A stretch of 64,000 bases of DNA from Phoma sp. XZ068 (Eukaryota > Ascomycota > Dothideomycetes > Pleosporales > Didymellaceae). The notes below the pieces were generated by a model, which had not been told where the DNA came from, searched no databases, and saw nothing but the letters and a program-made list of their open reading frames with translations. Made by a program: the position numbers and the translations under genes. Position 1 is the first letter of the stretch, and every line of letters starts with the position of its first letter. Where the stretch lies: contig RBKR01000023.1 in assembly GCA_004835665.1 (NCBI GenBank), positions 1-64,000 on the forward strand, given 5' to 3'. Below are positions 1 to 8,823 of the stretch, one piece after another.

Positions 1-420
1 CCTAACCCTACCCTCACCCTCTCTCTCACCTCTCTCTCTCTCATCTCTCTCTCTTCACCCCCTACTCTCTCTCTTCACCCGCACTCTCTCCCTCCCCCTC
101 ACTCTCACTTCTCTCTCTCACTCTCTCCCTTCACCATCACTCTCACTCTCTCTCTCACACCTCACTCTCACTCTCAACTCTCACTCTCTCTCTCACTCTC
201 TCTCTCACCCTCACTCTCACTCTCTCTCTCACTCTCTCTCTCACCCTCACTCTCACTCTCACTCTCTCCCTCACCCTCACTCTCACTCTCTCTCTCTCTC
301 TCTCTCCCTCAACCCTCGGACGGGCTCCCACCCACATCCCCTACTTGTAACTAACTAATAACTGCTCTCTTTAAACACCCTACGGGCCTACTGCCTACTC
401 TTCTTTTCTTTTCTACCTTT
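1..420. repeat. Telomere-proximal CT-rich microsatellite
   Basis: The first bases read cctaaccctaccctcaccct, close to the C-strand of a TTAGGG telomere, and then pass into long runs of CTCTCT and CACTCTCACT. This suggests that the window begins at, or a few bases inside, a chromosome end. No gene is visible; any reading frame here simply repeats two residues. Confidence 0.75.
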
Positions 421-423
421 TTT

Positions 424-560
424 ACTTGTTTACACCTCCTCATGTGTTACACCTCCTCACTTGTTTACACCTCCTCACTGTTTACACCTCCTCACTGTTT
501 ACACCTCCTCACTTGTTTACACCTCCTCACTTGTTTACACCTCCTCACTGTTACACCTTT
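424..560 (+). repeat. 17-18 bp tandem repeat array
   Basis: Seven full copies plus one partial copy of a unit with the core TTACACCTCCTCAC follow one another. The linker is either TTGT or TGT, so the unit alternates between 17 and 18 bp. Copies are nearly identical, unlike the decayed repeats further in. There are no spacers, so this is not a CRISPR-like structure. Confidence 0.85.
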
Positions 561-1745
561 TCTTGTATCTATACTCGCCTCTGCTTGTATTTCTTTCCGT
601 GTTTTTTACCCCTACTTAAACTTATTTGTACTTCTTTTTATTCTGTCTTTTATCTACTTTATTACTTCTTTCCTCCTTTCTTCTTATCTCTTTTTCCTTA
701 TAACTATAAAACCCTAACCCCGCTCTTCTTTTCCTACTACTTTTTGACAATACTTTGCACTTTCTTTCTTTTGTATCTCTAAATCTATTCTAATCTGAAT
801 CTCTTTTCTACTTATTCTACTTATTCTTCTTTTCTTTCTTACTCTTACTATTGTCTCTACCCTCACCCTTTTCTTAACTAACCTTTTTTCTTTCTCTTTT
901 ACCTCTGTCCTAATTCTCCCTCTATCTTTTTCATTTCAATCTTTCCTCTCTTTTCTTTACTACTTTCTTTATCTTCTTTCTTTCACCTCCTTTAAAACAC
1001 TCTCTTCTATCCTCTTTTGCTACTTTAACCCCTGCTTATTCTTGTCAACTTTCTTTTGAAACCATTAATCCCCCTTCTTGCTTTGTTTCTACCTTGCCTT
1101 CTCTCTATTAAACACGTTTTGTAACTCTTTAACTTTTTCATCTTCCCTTGATTTTTTTTTTATAACTACTAAACTACTTGTTTCTTCTGTTTGCCTGTGT
1201 ATTTCTATTTCTTTTCTTATTCCTCTTTACTTCTTTCCTATAACTTTACCTCTTTTCTTTGTTATTATTTATTTCTCAACACTTACTTGCTAACTCTTCT
1301 TTGAAACTCTCTTTATCTTTGAAAAAAATCTTTCAAATCCTTTCTACTGTGTTCTCTAATCCTTTTTTCTTCTCTTTACTGATTTCTCTAAACTACTAAA
1401 CTGCTTATTTTTTCTTTTTACCTTTAACGTTTCTTTTCAATTTTACGCCCTCTTACCCACCCGCTTTCTTTGATCTTTTAACTTCAACTCTCTTCTTTAC
1501 TCCCTTTCCTCTGCTTATCTTTTCTCTCTTCTCGAACTTTCCTTGAACTTGACTTTTCTTGAACTTCTTGAACTTCTTGAACTTTTGAACTTTTCAACTT
1601 TTGAACTGCTGAACTTTTGAGCTGCTGAACTTTTGAACTTTCCTTGAATTCAACGGTTTGCGCTTGCGGACTGCCGAAACGGATAACGGCTAACGGGATC
1701 CGGGTTTCGGCCTCCGCGTTTGCTTCTGTCCTGTTGTCTACTTTC
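561..1745. other. Pyrimidine-rich, gene-free subtelomere
   Basis: About 1.2 kb in which the plus strand is overwhelmingly C and T. Positions 1531-1651 hold an irregular repeat of CTTGAACTT and close variants. I see no coding signal: the open frames have extremely biased composition and no recognisable motif. Confidence 0.6.
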
Positions 1746-2234
1746 CCCAAATACGGATAACCCTAACCCTGACTTGCGTCCGGCCCTGAACCCAACTTCA
1801 CGCTGTAAACACCTTGCCGGCTCTCCGCTCACCCTCTACCTTCTACTTCTCTTCTTGCCCTCCCTGACGCCTTGATGATGTGATCCCTGCTGTCTGCTAC
1901 TGACCGCAAACCTCCTCGGCTTGCGGGGCCTTGTAACTGCGTCCTACCCTCTACCTGCGTCCTACCCTCAGCTACCGGTTGCCGCTCTTTTCTTCTTTAC
2001 TTCGCTCTTTCCTACCCTTGCTGCGCTCTTGAACCGCTCTACGTTACGCTCTTTGCGCCTCCGGGGCCTTTCTACGGGCTCCTGCCACTCGGACGGGTAT
2101 CTGCTGCACCCTCTTTTACATGTCACTATCGCACGGGTTACGGGGGCCTCTTCACGGGTTGCGGACCTCTCGGTAATACCTCACCACGACTTCGTCGCCT
2201 GCCTCTTCTCTTTTCTCAACCGCGGCGCTTCTTG

Positions 2235-3035
2235 TGCCTCCCCACGGGCCTTCCGCCCACCCCTTCTACTTCACCGCTGCGCTCGGCTTCTCTGTGACAC
2301 CTGACGGGCCCATCGCCCGCCCTCTTCTGCCTTCTCCTCAACGACTCTCTTCTCCCTTCTTGCCTCCCTCACCCTCGGCTCGTGATACCTTATCACGGCC
2401 CCACCCACCTCCCCTCTTTCTCCTTCATCCTCTACCGCCCCGCCCGCCTGCTTTGTGACACCTGACGGGCCCACCGCCCACCCCTACATTCTTACATCTT
2501 CACACTCGCTAACGGGTCTTCGCCCTGCTCTTCTGTCTTGAACGGGGCCCACCGCAATCCCCTTTCTCTCTAACCCTTCTCCTCGCACTCCTTAACACTT
2601 CTTAGCCCTCTAATCACCTACGGGTCTTCGCCTTGTTTTTCTGCCCTGACGGGGCCCACCGCCAACCCCTCTTCGTCCCTCTGATACCTCTCTACGGGCC
2701 TACCGCCCGCCCTTTTGTCTCTACCCCCTCTGATACCTTGCCACGGGCCCACCGCCCACCCCCCCTTCTCTCTCTTACCCTCGCATTACCGGTCTCTTCA
2801 CCGGTTCGGGGGCATCTTCGCGGGTTGCGGCTGTTTCCTGCCTGTTGCCTGTCTTTCTACGCGTTCGGGGGCACCTCCACGGGCTACGGGTCTCTCTACG
2901 GGCCTCTGTTCCTTTGTCGGCTTGCCCCAAATACCGGTAACCCTAACCCTAACCTGCATCCGCTCCTCCAACCAACTCTGCACCTGCCTCTTCGCTCTCG
3001 TGTGACACCTGGCGGGCCCACTGTCCACCCTTCTC
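2235..3035 (+). repeat. Degenerate GC-rich repeat, about eight copies
   Basis: The 20-bp core ACGGGCCCACCGCCCACCCC occurs with a few substitutions near 2241, 2303, 2463, 2541, 2649, 2693, 2743 and 3011. Several copies are preceded by TGATACCT or TGACACCT. Spacing ranges from about 50 to 270 bp. No gene is apparent inside. Confidence 0.65.
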
Positions 3036-3454
3036 TCACGCACTACGGCATCTACGGGCTTGGGAATGCCTTTCTGGCTGCGGCACCACAATCGGGTTTG
3101 CCAAACTTCCCCTAGCTTCTGTTCTATCTTGTGACAATCCTCTCTAAACGCCCAAAACACCTTTTTACATGTTGTCCCCATCCCGATCCATCTGCCTAAA
3201 CCCCCTGGTGACCTTTTCAAATGCCTCCTCTCCGCATCTTACTTTTCCCAAATTTTCGCTGTCTTGATCCTGCGCTTTCTTTTCAATACAAACGGGTGCT
3301 TTGGGTTGGGGACTCACTTGGTTTCGGGTGCTCTGCCTGGATTGTGGGCTCTTCTTGGGTTGCGCGCTCTTTCTTGGCTGTTGGTTTTTCTTAAATAATC
3401 GGCTCTTACTAATTTGGCGTCACTGATGTGGACTCACTTGGTTGGGCGGGGGAC

Positions 3455-3575
3455 CACTTTCGGGCCACTTGGGCTGGTGGGACTACTTTCGGACCACTTG
3501 GGGTGGCGCGCTACTTGGGGAACCACGTGGGGAACTACTTGGGGAACCACTTGGGGAACCACTCGGGTTGGTGGG
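3455..3575 (+). repeat. Short tandem repeat of ACTTGGGGAACC type
   Basis: Units of about 12-17 bp containing ACTTGGGGAACC or CACTTGGGGA are repeated head to tail at least five times. The array lies between telomere-motif copies and about 380 bp from the 3' end of the helicase gene. Confidence 0.6.
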
Positions 3576-3948
3576 CACCTCTTGCTGGCTGCTGTGTTCT
3601 TTTACAATGCTGTATGCTGTTGCCCGCTTGACCAAACCACGTATAACCCTATCTCAATCTTGACTTGCGTCCTGGCCTGACTGCAAGCTCTAACACCTCC
3701 TCTTGTCTCTACTGCCCTCTCTGCTCACACTCTCTGCGCTCGTATGCGCGTTGTCTGCGCTCCCTACACACTCAGCTTCTTTGTCTGTCTTGTTGATAAT
3801 CTGCGTGCCGTAAACACCGGTAACCCCACCCTGACTTGCGTCCGGGCCCAACCGAAACTCCACTACCCCAACTTGCGTCCCGGCCCGAACCAAACTCTGC
3901 TGCACAGCGAATCGCGAACGGAAAATCTTTCATTTGCTACTACTGCGC

Positions 3949-6900
3949 CTACTCAGCCAACAGCCGTGTAATCCAACAAAACTCCTTTACCAAGTTGTTG
4001 CTCTCCACGTTGTCCAGCGGCTGCTTCTTCCCTAAATATTCGATTAACATCCTACCCGGTCCTGCATCGTCCACCCCAAACTCCGCTAATCGGGCCTGCC
4101 ATCGGGCGTTTGCCTCCGTGTAACCGAATACTATGCCTGTTAATCCTGCGCTCAACACCCCGCTGTATTGACAAGTCCCTCCCCCTACCCTTCGATACTT
4201 CCCTTTCTCGTTCGGCTCCCAGCTGTTGCAAATTTCCTGCGGTACGCCACCACACGGGAAGCAACCTGAAAACATGTGGAACCGAACCTGGTCGTCTATC
4301 TTCTGTACCATCTCCTTCGCTGTTTTGCTTTCTGCCCTCCAACACTGCCGTATGTCGTGTCCGCTCTGTGGATCGCCTGCTCCCTCGCAAATCCCGCAGC
4401 GATTCGCCCACCACGCCAACTGCCTGCGCACCCACTCTACGTCGGCAAACTCCTGCTGTCGATGCTCAGTCAACGTCTGCCACGGCCCCCGGCGCGCCTG
4501 CTCCTGCTGTTGAAACACCCGCCGCATCTCTTCCCGCTCCGCTTCGACGACGTCCATTTCTTCTCCATCGTTACTGTTGTCGTCTGTCTCGCTCTCTTCT
4601 TCTGTTTCTTCTTCAACCACCTCCTCCAACTGCCCATCTATCCCTCGGCACACGTCGCACATCTCCTCGTTGTCCTCCTCTCTACACCCTGCTCGATCCT
4701 TCCTCCCATCCAAATACCCGTCCAACACCTCCCTCCTGCAGCTAGCCGCCCCGCTCTCACCACCTTCAACATACTCCCTCACCAACTGCCGCTCGGCTTC
4801 TGTCTCGTTGTCTTCGGTGCGTTGTTTCCCATCCTGAACGATCAAAACCGCCTCGCTTCGCAACCCGTCCCGGCCTGCCCTGCCGCTCTCCTGTGCGTAA
4901 TCCAACATGGTGAACGGCCAATCGATGTGAATGATGCACCGTACATCCGGTATGTCCACGCCCATTCCCAACGCGCTCGTTGCCACGATCACGCGCTGCT
5001 TGCCTGCCATGAAGTCCGCTAACATGCTCGCCTTGCCCACGGCATCCGCGTGATACGCGTGACAATCTAATTGCTCTGCCAACGCCTTCACCTTCGGCTT
5101 CGAATTGCCGTACACGATGAGCTTGCCTGTCCTGTACTTCCGCATTTTCTGCCACACTGTCTTGATGACCATCGACTCGACGTCCTTCTTCTTCACGGAC
5201 CGGCTGATCTTGATGGTCTGATACGCCACGTTCGTCCTTGTGGTCGGTTGTCTGAACATCTTGACCTGCCCTCGCTGGTAATGCATCCGTCGATACAGCT
5301 CGTCTTCTTCGGTCGGCGGCAACGTTGCTGTCAACAGCACCATCTGCGTCTCGGCTGCTGCCAGCCTGCCGAGCTGTTGCATCTGCTTGCGGAATGTGTA
5401 TCGACGGTTCAACACAATGTGACACTCGTCGATCACGATACGGTCCAGCTGCCGCGTCGCTCGCAGCCGGTTCAAAAATGTCGCGAACGCTTCTCCCACG
5501 GCCGACTCGGGCGTTACGAACACGATGGCTGCTGCGTCGGGCGGGCAGCGACTCTCCCACTCGGCGCACGATATCCCCAGCTCCTTGCACCGCCGCATCA
5601 TGTCTCCACGCAGCGAAACCAACGGCACGACGACGACCGTCGTTCCACCTTGCTCTGCCCACCCCGGCAACATAAACAACATGCTCTTGCCTGCGCCAGT
5701 CGGCATCACGGCCACGACGGGGCTCTCGCCGGCAATGATCGCCTCGATGGCCTCCTTCTGCACGCCTCTGAACTTTGCTTTCTTGCCCTTCATTCGCTGG
5801 AGTTGCGCTGCCGGGTCCATCTTCCTCAGCCGCTCCAGCCTCTCTATCCTTGCCTCGTCCGCCTCGCTCTCGAACGGCGCCTTCTTCCGCTTCTTGACGT
5901 CTGCCACTGCGTCTACGGCGGACTGGAAACCCAAAAACCGGTGCCAATCGGTGCTCGAGTTGCGGAACAACTGCCGCCTGTCTGCTGTGACGCCTGCCAT
6001 CTCCATGATCCCGCGCGCGTATACCATGCCGGCTACGTGCGCGCTGTGGCCGGCCTGCTCGTCCTGGATGGTGGCGAGCATATTCTCCTCGTTCCACTCC
6101 TCGTTCTCCTCTGCCTCCTCTGCTCGAAATGCCGACGATGGCCGCAAAAACCTCCGGCTGATGCCGATGGCAATCTCACGGTATGCTGCAATCGTCAACT
6201 CTTGCTTTAAACCTACTCTGCTTTCACGCTTCAATATTTCCCGAAATCGGTCGCTTGTCCACTTCCGTCCGCTGGGGTCGGCTGGCCACATGTGCGATGA
6301 TATCGCCTCCTTCTCCCACACCATCGCCTCCAACCGCTGCTGGAACGGCAACACCAACCACATGTAATACACCACCAGCTCGCCCACCTCGCGCGGCAAG
6401 TACCGGTGGATGATCTTGACATCGCCGCTCACGGCATACCCTTTGTGATACCGCGTAACGAACGCGACCATGCCGTCCTCGATGAAAATGTTTCGGTGGC
6501 CCCCCTTGATGGTGTTGCTGTGTCGAACGCTGCCCAGCTCTGGCCACCTTGCGGGTTGCCCTTCTGCCATGTGCACCAACGCGGCCAGCTTCTCTCGAAA
6601 CGCAATCACTCGATCCATGTACCGCTCCACCTCTTTCCGGTCGATGCCTGAACGGCTTCCTGGCTTGATGAACCTTTCCCTGACGTTGGCGTCCTGCCCC
6701 GCGCGCTCAAACAACCACTTCTCCCCATCTACGGGCATGCGCGTGCGGTGGTCTTTCAAAAAGTTCCACCCTGGCCGCTCATCGGTCGGGTTGTCGCGCA
6801 GCTGCTCCCACGGGATCTGGGGCACTTGGCCTGCTGTCTGCTTGCCGCAAAACAGCAACTCCTCCACCAGTAGCCGCTTAGCCTCCGCCTGCATACCGTG

Positions 6901-8610
6901 CACCATCCCGCGGAACTGGGCCATGGTGAAGTGCAAGTTCTTGTACAGCAGCTCATCCTTCCCCATCCACTCGACGTGGCCACGCGACGTGGTGTTGTAG
7001 TGCACCTTCAGCCCGTACGTGCGTAAGTCGAGCATCCACTGCATCGGGCTGTGGCTGCCTCGCACCATGAAGCTGTCCATCATCTGCTGCACAAACTCCA
7101 AGCAGCCTTTTGGTCGACGCGGGCTGGGGGGACTGCTGCCGCTGTCGCTCCCCCCGTACGCGCTGTCGTCGTCGAACACCTCCTCTTCAAACGGCTCGGA
7201 CAGCTCCAGTGCGTGCTGCACGACCATGAAACGGGTGATTTTGATCACGGACGACAAGATCGGCGGGTACAGCTCGGGGCCCTTCCAACCGTCCTCCTTG
7301 ACGCCAAGCACAGCCAACGCGCACACCAGCGCGCAGTCGTACTCCTTGCGGCGGATGGTCTGTTTGAGCAGCGCCATGCAAAAGTCCAAGCACGCTTTTT
7401 CGACCGGCCCCAGCTTCGCGTGCTCGGGCTCATTGTCGCGTTCGGACGGGTCCTGCTCGTCGTCCAGCTCATCGATCATCATCTCGTCCTCCTCGTCCTC
7501 CCCGTCCTCGTTCTGGTCCTCGTCGGCTACCCCCATCTCTACCCCACCTACGTCTCTCTCTGCCTGCTCGATCAATGCCTCCCACGCCTCGCGCTGCTGC
7601 TGTGTGAAGCGGTACTTGGGGCTCTTCCAACGGTGCTCCCTCTGCGTCCGTGCAAAAAACATCAGTATCTGCTTCCACGGGCGTGATCGCTCTTTGATCG
7701 ACTTGTCGTCCATGTACGCCTGCAGCGGCGTGTACCTGGTCTGATGCTTCTCTGTCCGGATCGCCTCCATACGCACGAATATGCCCGTCCGTTCGATGAC
7801 CGACGCCTGGCTCACGCGGGCCAGTCCGTCCATGGCGTTCCAAATTGCAGCCTCGACGGGTTCCTCGTCCTTCTCCGGGTCTATGTTGGGCTCCTCAATG
7901 CTCGCCAGCAATTCGGGACGATCCAGTTTGTTCAAGTACGGCAGCCACCCAGTCCGCTCCAGCCATGGGGCCGCCTCGTCCTTCTCCCCGTCTTCGATCG
8001 TTGTCTTCGCCCGGTCCTCGACGTTGGCCCACGTCTTGGCCATCTCCTCGCCCACGCGCGCCCACGCCGCCTCGCCCTCTGTGGGGACGGGTTGCGGACC
8101 GCTGTCTGGGTTGTGACGCACCTCGAAGTACTGTGATCCGTGCCGGCTGCCGAAAAGTCGCTGGCAGTGTACGCGCTTGCAGCCGTCTTCCATCTGGGCT
8201 TGCAACGCCCCTGCCCGAGTTCGGCTGGGGCGTCCTTGCCTTTTTCCCAGCGACCAGCCGTTGTGGTCTTTGCGCCAGTGCTTTTTGATCGAGTCGATGG
8301 TTCTTGCAATGTGCCGGCATTTTTCGGGCTCAAGTTGGCACAGCAAGCCGTCGTCGTATACTGGCAGCTGGGGGATGGGCTGCACGTTGTTGTCTGGTAC
8401 CGTCCACTCGCTGGGGTACTGTAGCAAGCCCGCCCACTGACGGACGGCATCCCCTACAGCTCTAACGTTTTTTGGCGGCCTCTTGTGTTGCTTCTGCAAG
8501 TGGCTCTCGATCTGGTCCGGCCATACTGCGTACCGGCACTCCTTGCACACTGCTACCTGGTACTCAGCCAAGTGCTCAAAGTACTGATGCTCAACGGTGG
8601 CTTCTGACAT
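3949..8610 (-). CDS. Telomere-linked RecQ-type helicase with OrsD-like N-terminus
   Basis: A single intronless frame of 1553 codons. The first ATG is at 8610; the frame is open further upstream but only from a non-ATG codon. The N-terminus has a C2H2-like finger (CKEC at residues 22-25, then paired His) and a second Cys/His segment, as in OrsD-type proteins. The helicase core follows: Walker A PTGAGKS near residue 970, a DECH box near 1061, a TATLP motif, and the arginine-finger segment GRAGRDG near 1243. A RecQ-type zinc cluster with four cysteines (ending CDVC) comes next. These order as a 3'-5' DNA helicase of superfamily 2. Position 4 kb from a chromosome tip, length and GC-rich unmutated sequence fit the subtelomeric TLH helicases of fungi. 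A role in telomere maintenance or recombination, or selfish spread between ends, is inferred. Confidence 0.88.
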   Translation of the reverse strand: MSEATVEHQYFEHLAEYQVAVCKECRYAVWPDQIESHLQKQHKRPPKNVRAVGDAVRQWAGLLQYPSEWTVPDNNVQPIPQLPVYDDGLLCQLEPEKCRHIARTIDSIKKHWRKDHNGWSLGKRQGRPSRTRAGALQAQMEDGCKRVHCQRLFGSRHGSQYFEVRHNPDSGPQPVPTEGEAAWARVGEEMAKTWANVEDRAKTTIEDGEKDEAAPWLERTGWLPYLNKLDRPELLASIEEPNIDPEKDEEPVEAAIWNAMDGLARVSQASVIERTGIFVRMEAIRTEKHQTRYTPLQAYMDDKSIKERSRPWKQILMFFARTQREHRWKSPKYRFTQQQREAWEALIEQAERDVGGVEMGVADEDQNEDGEDEEDEMMIDELDDEQDPSERDNEPEHAKLGPVEKACLDFCMALLKQTIRRKEYDCALVCALAVLGVKEDGWKGPELYPPILSSVIKITRFMVVQHALELSEPFEEEVFDDDSAYGGSDSGSSPPSPRRPKGCLEFVQQMMDSFMVRGSHSPMQWMLDLRTYGLKVHYNTTSRGHVEWMGKDELLYKNLHFTMAQFRGMVHGMQAEAKRLLVEELLFCGKQTAGQVPQIPWEQLRDNPTDERPGWNFLKDHRTRMPVDGEKWLFERAGQDANVRERFIKPGSRSGIDRKEVERYMDRVIAFREKLAALVHMAEGQPARWPELGSVRHSNTIKGGHRNIFIEDGMVAFVTRYHKGYAVSGDVKIIHRYLPREVGELVVYYMWLVLPFQQRLEAMVWEKEAISSHMWPADPSGRKWTSDRFREILKRESRVGLKQELTIAAYREIAIGISRRFLRPSSAFRAEEAEENEEWNEENMLATIQDEQAGHSAHVAGMVYARGIMEMAGVTADRRQLFRNSSTDWHRFLGFQSAVDAVADVKKRKKAPFESEADEARIERLERLRKMDPAAQLQRMKGKKAKFRGVQKEAIEAIIAGESPVVAVMPTGAGKSMLFMLPGWAEQGGTTVVVVPLVSLRGDMMRRCKELGISCAEWESRCPPDAAAIVFVTPESAVGEAFATFLNRLRATRQLDRIVIDECHIVLNRRYTFRKQMQQLGRLAAAETQMVLLTATLPPTEEDELYRRMHYQRGQVKMFRQPTTRTNVAYQTIKISRSVKKKDVESMVIKTVWQKMRKYRTGKLIVYGNSKPKVKALAEQLDCHAYHADAVGKASMLADFMAGKQRVIVATSALGMGVDIPDVRCIIHIDWPFTMLDYAQESGRAGRDGLRSEAVLIVQDGKQRTEDNETEAERQLVREYVEGGESGAASCRREVLDGYLDGRKDRAGCREEDNEEMCDVCRGIDGQLEEVVEEETEEESETDDNSNDGEEMDVVEAEREEMRRVFQQQEQARRGPWQTLTEHRQQEFADVEWVRRQLAWWANRCGICEGAGDPQSGHDIRQCWRAESKTAKEMVQKIDDQVRFHMFSGCFPCGGVPQEICNSWEPNEKGKYRRVGGGTCQYSGVLSAGLTGIVFGYTEANARWQARLAEFGVDDAGPGRMLIEYLGKKQPLDNVESNNLVKEFCWITRLLAE

Positions 8611-8823
8611 GTTAGCGGTCCTCTGCGAGCCTCTGTGTGTGTTTTTTTTCCTTGAGGCGACTGCTCTTATCTCTGAATTATGTTGAGTTTCGCACCCCAG
8701 CTTGTGCGCCCGCTCATGTTGTACGGGCTGATCTCCGTTCGGTCCGTTACCCTGGTCAGGGGCTGAACCCAACGAACATCCTTCTTCTTCCGCCGTATCT
8801 CCTACATCAACAAACAAACAGTT
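8611..8823. promoter_or_regulatory. Shared divergent promoter of helicase and partner
   Basis: A gap of 213 bp separates the two ATG codons of divergent genes. The side nearest the plus-strand gene is CT-rich and ends ACATCAACAAACAAACAGTT before its ATG, a typical fungal 5' leader. The two genes are therefore probably transcribed from one control region. Confidence 0.5.

Larger units (their letters stand above)
1746..3900 (+). repeat. Dispersed motif with embedded telomere repeats (four copies)
   Basis: A motif of about 45-60 bp recurs at 1746-1800, 2925-2986, 3630-3695 and 3810-3900. Its order is CCAAATACCGGT, then AACCCTAACCCT, then TGACTTGCGTCC and a GGCCC/GAACC tail. The middle block is one or two telomere units, fairly intact in the first two copies and degraded in the last two. 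The last copy carries a second ACTTGCGTCC block. The copies look like telomere-associated sequence, either old chromosome ends or insertion scars. Spacing is irregular, so this is not a simple tandem array. Confidence 0.7.

Noticed and set aside
155..337. 60-codon frame of Arg, Glu and Val repeats
   Set aside because: It is a direct reading of the CT microsatellite.
424..560. CRISPR-like regular repeat
   Set aside because: The repeats abut with no unique spacers, and the genome is fungal.
4052..8450. Many long open frames on both strands inside the helicase gene (for example 4766-6097 minus and 5071-6210 plus)
   Set aside because: High GC content opens the other frames; they are rich in Arg, Pro and Ala, with no motif, while the helicase frame carries all conserved motifs.
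8611..8817. Helicase start 69 codons further upstream
   Set aside because: That extension begins with TTG and overlaps the divergent promoter; the first ATG is at 8610.
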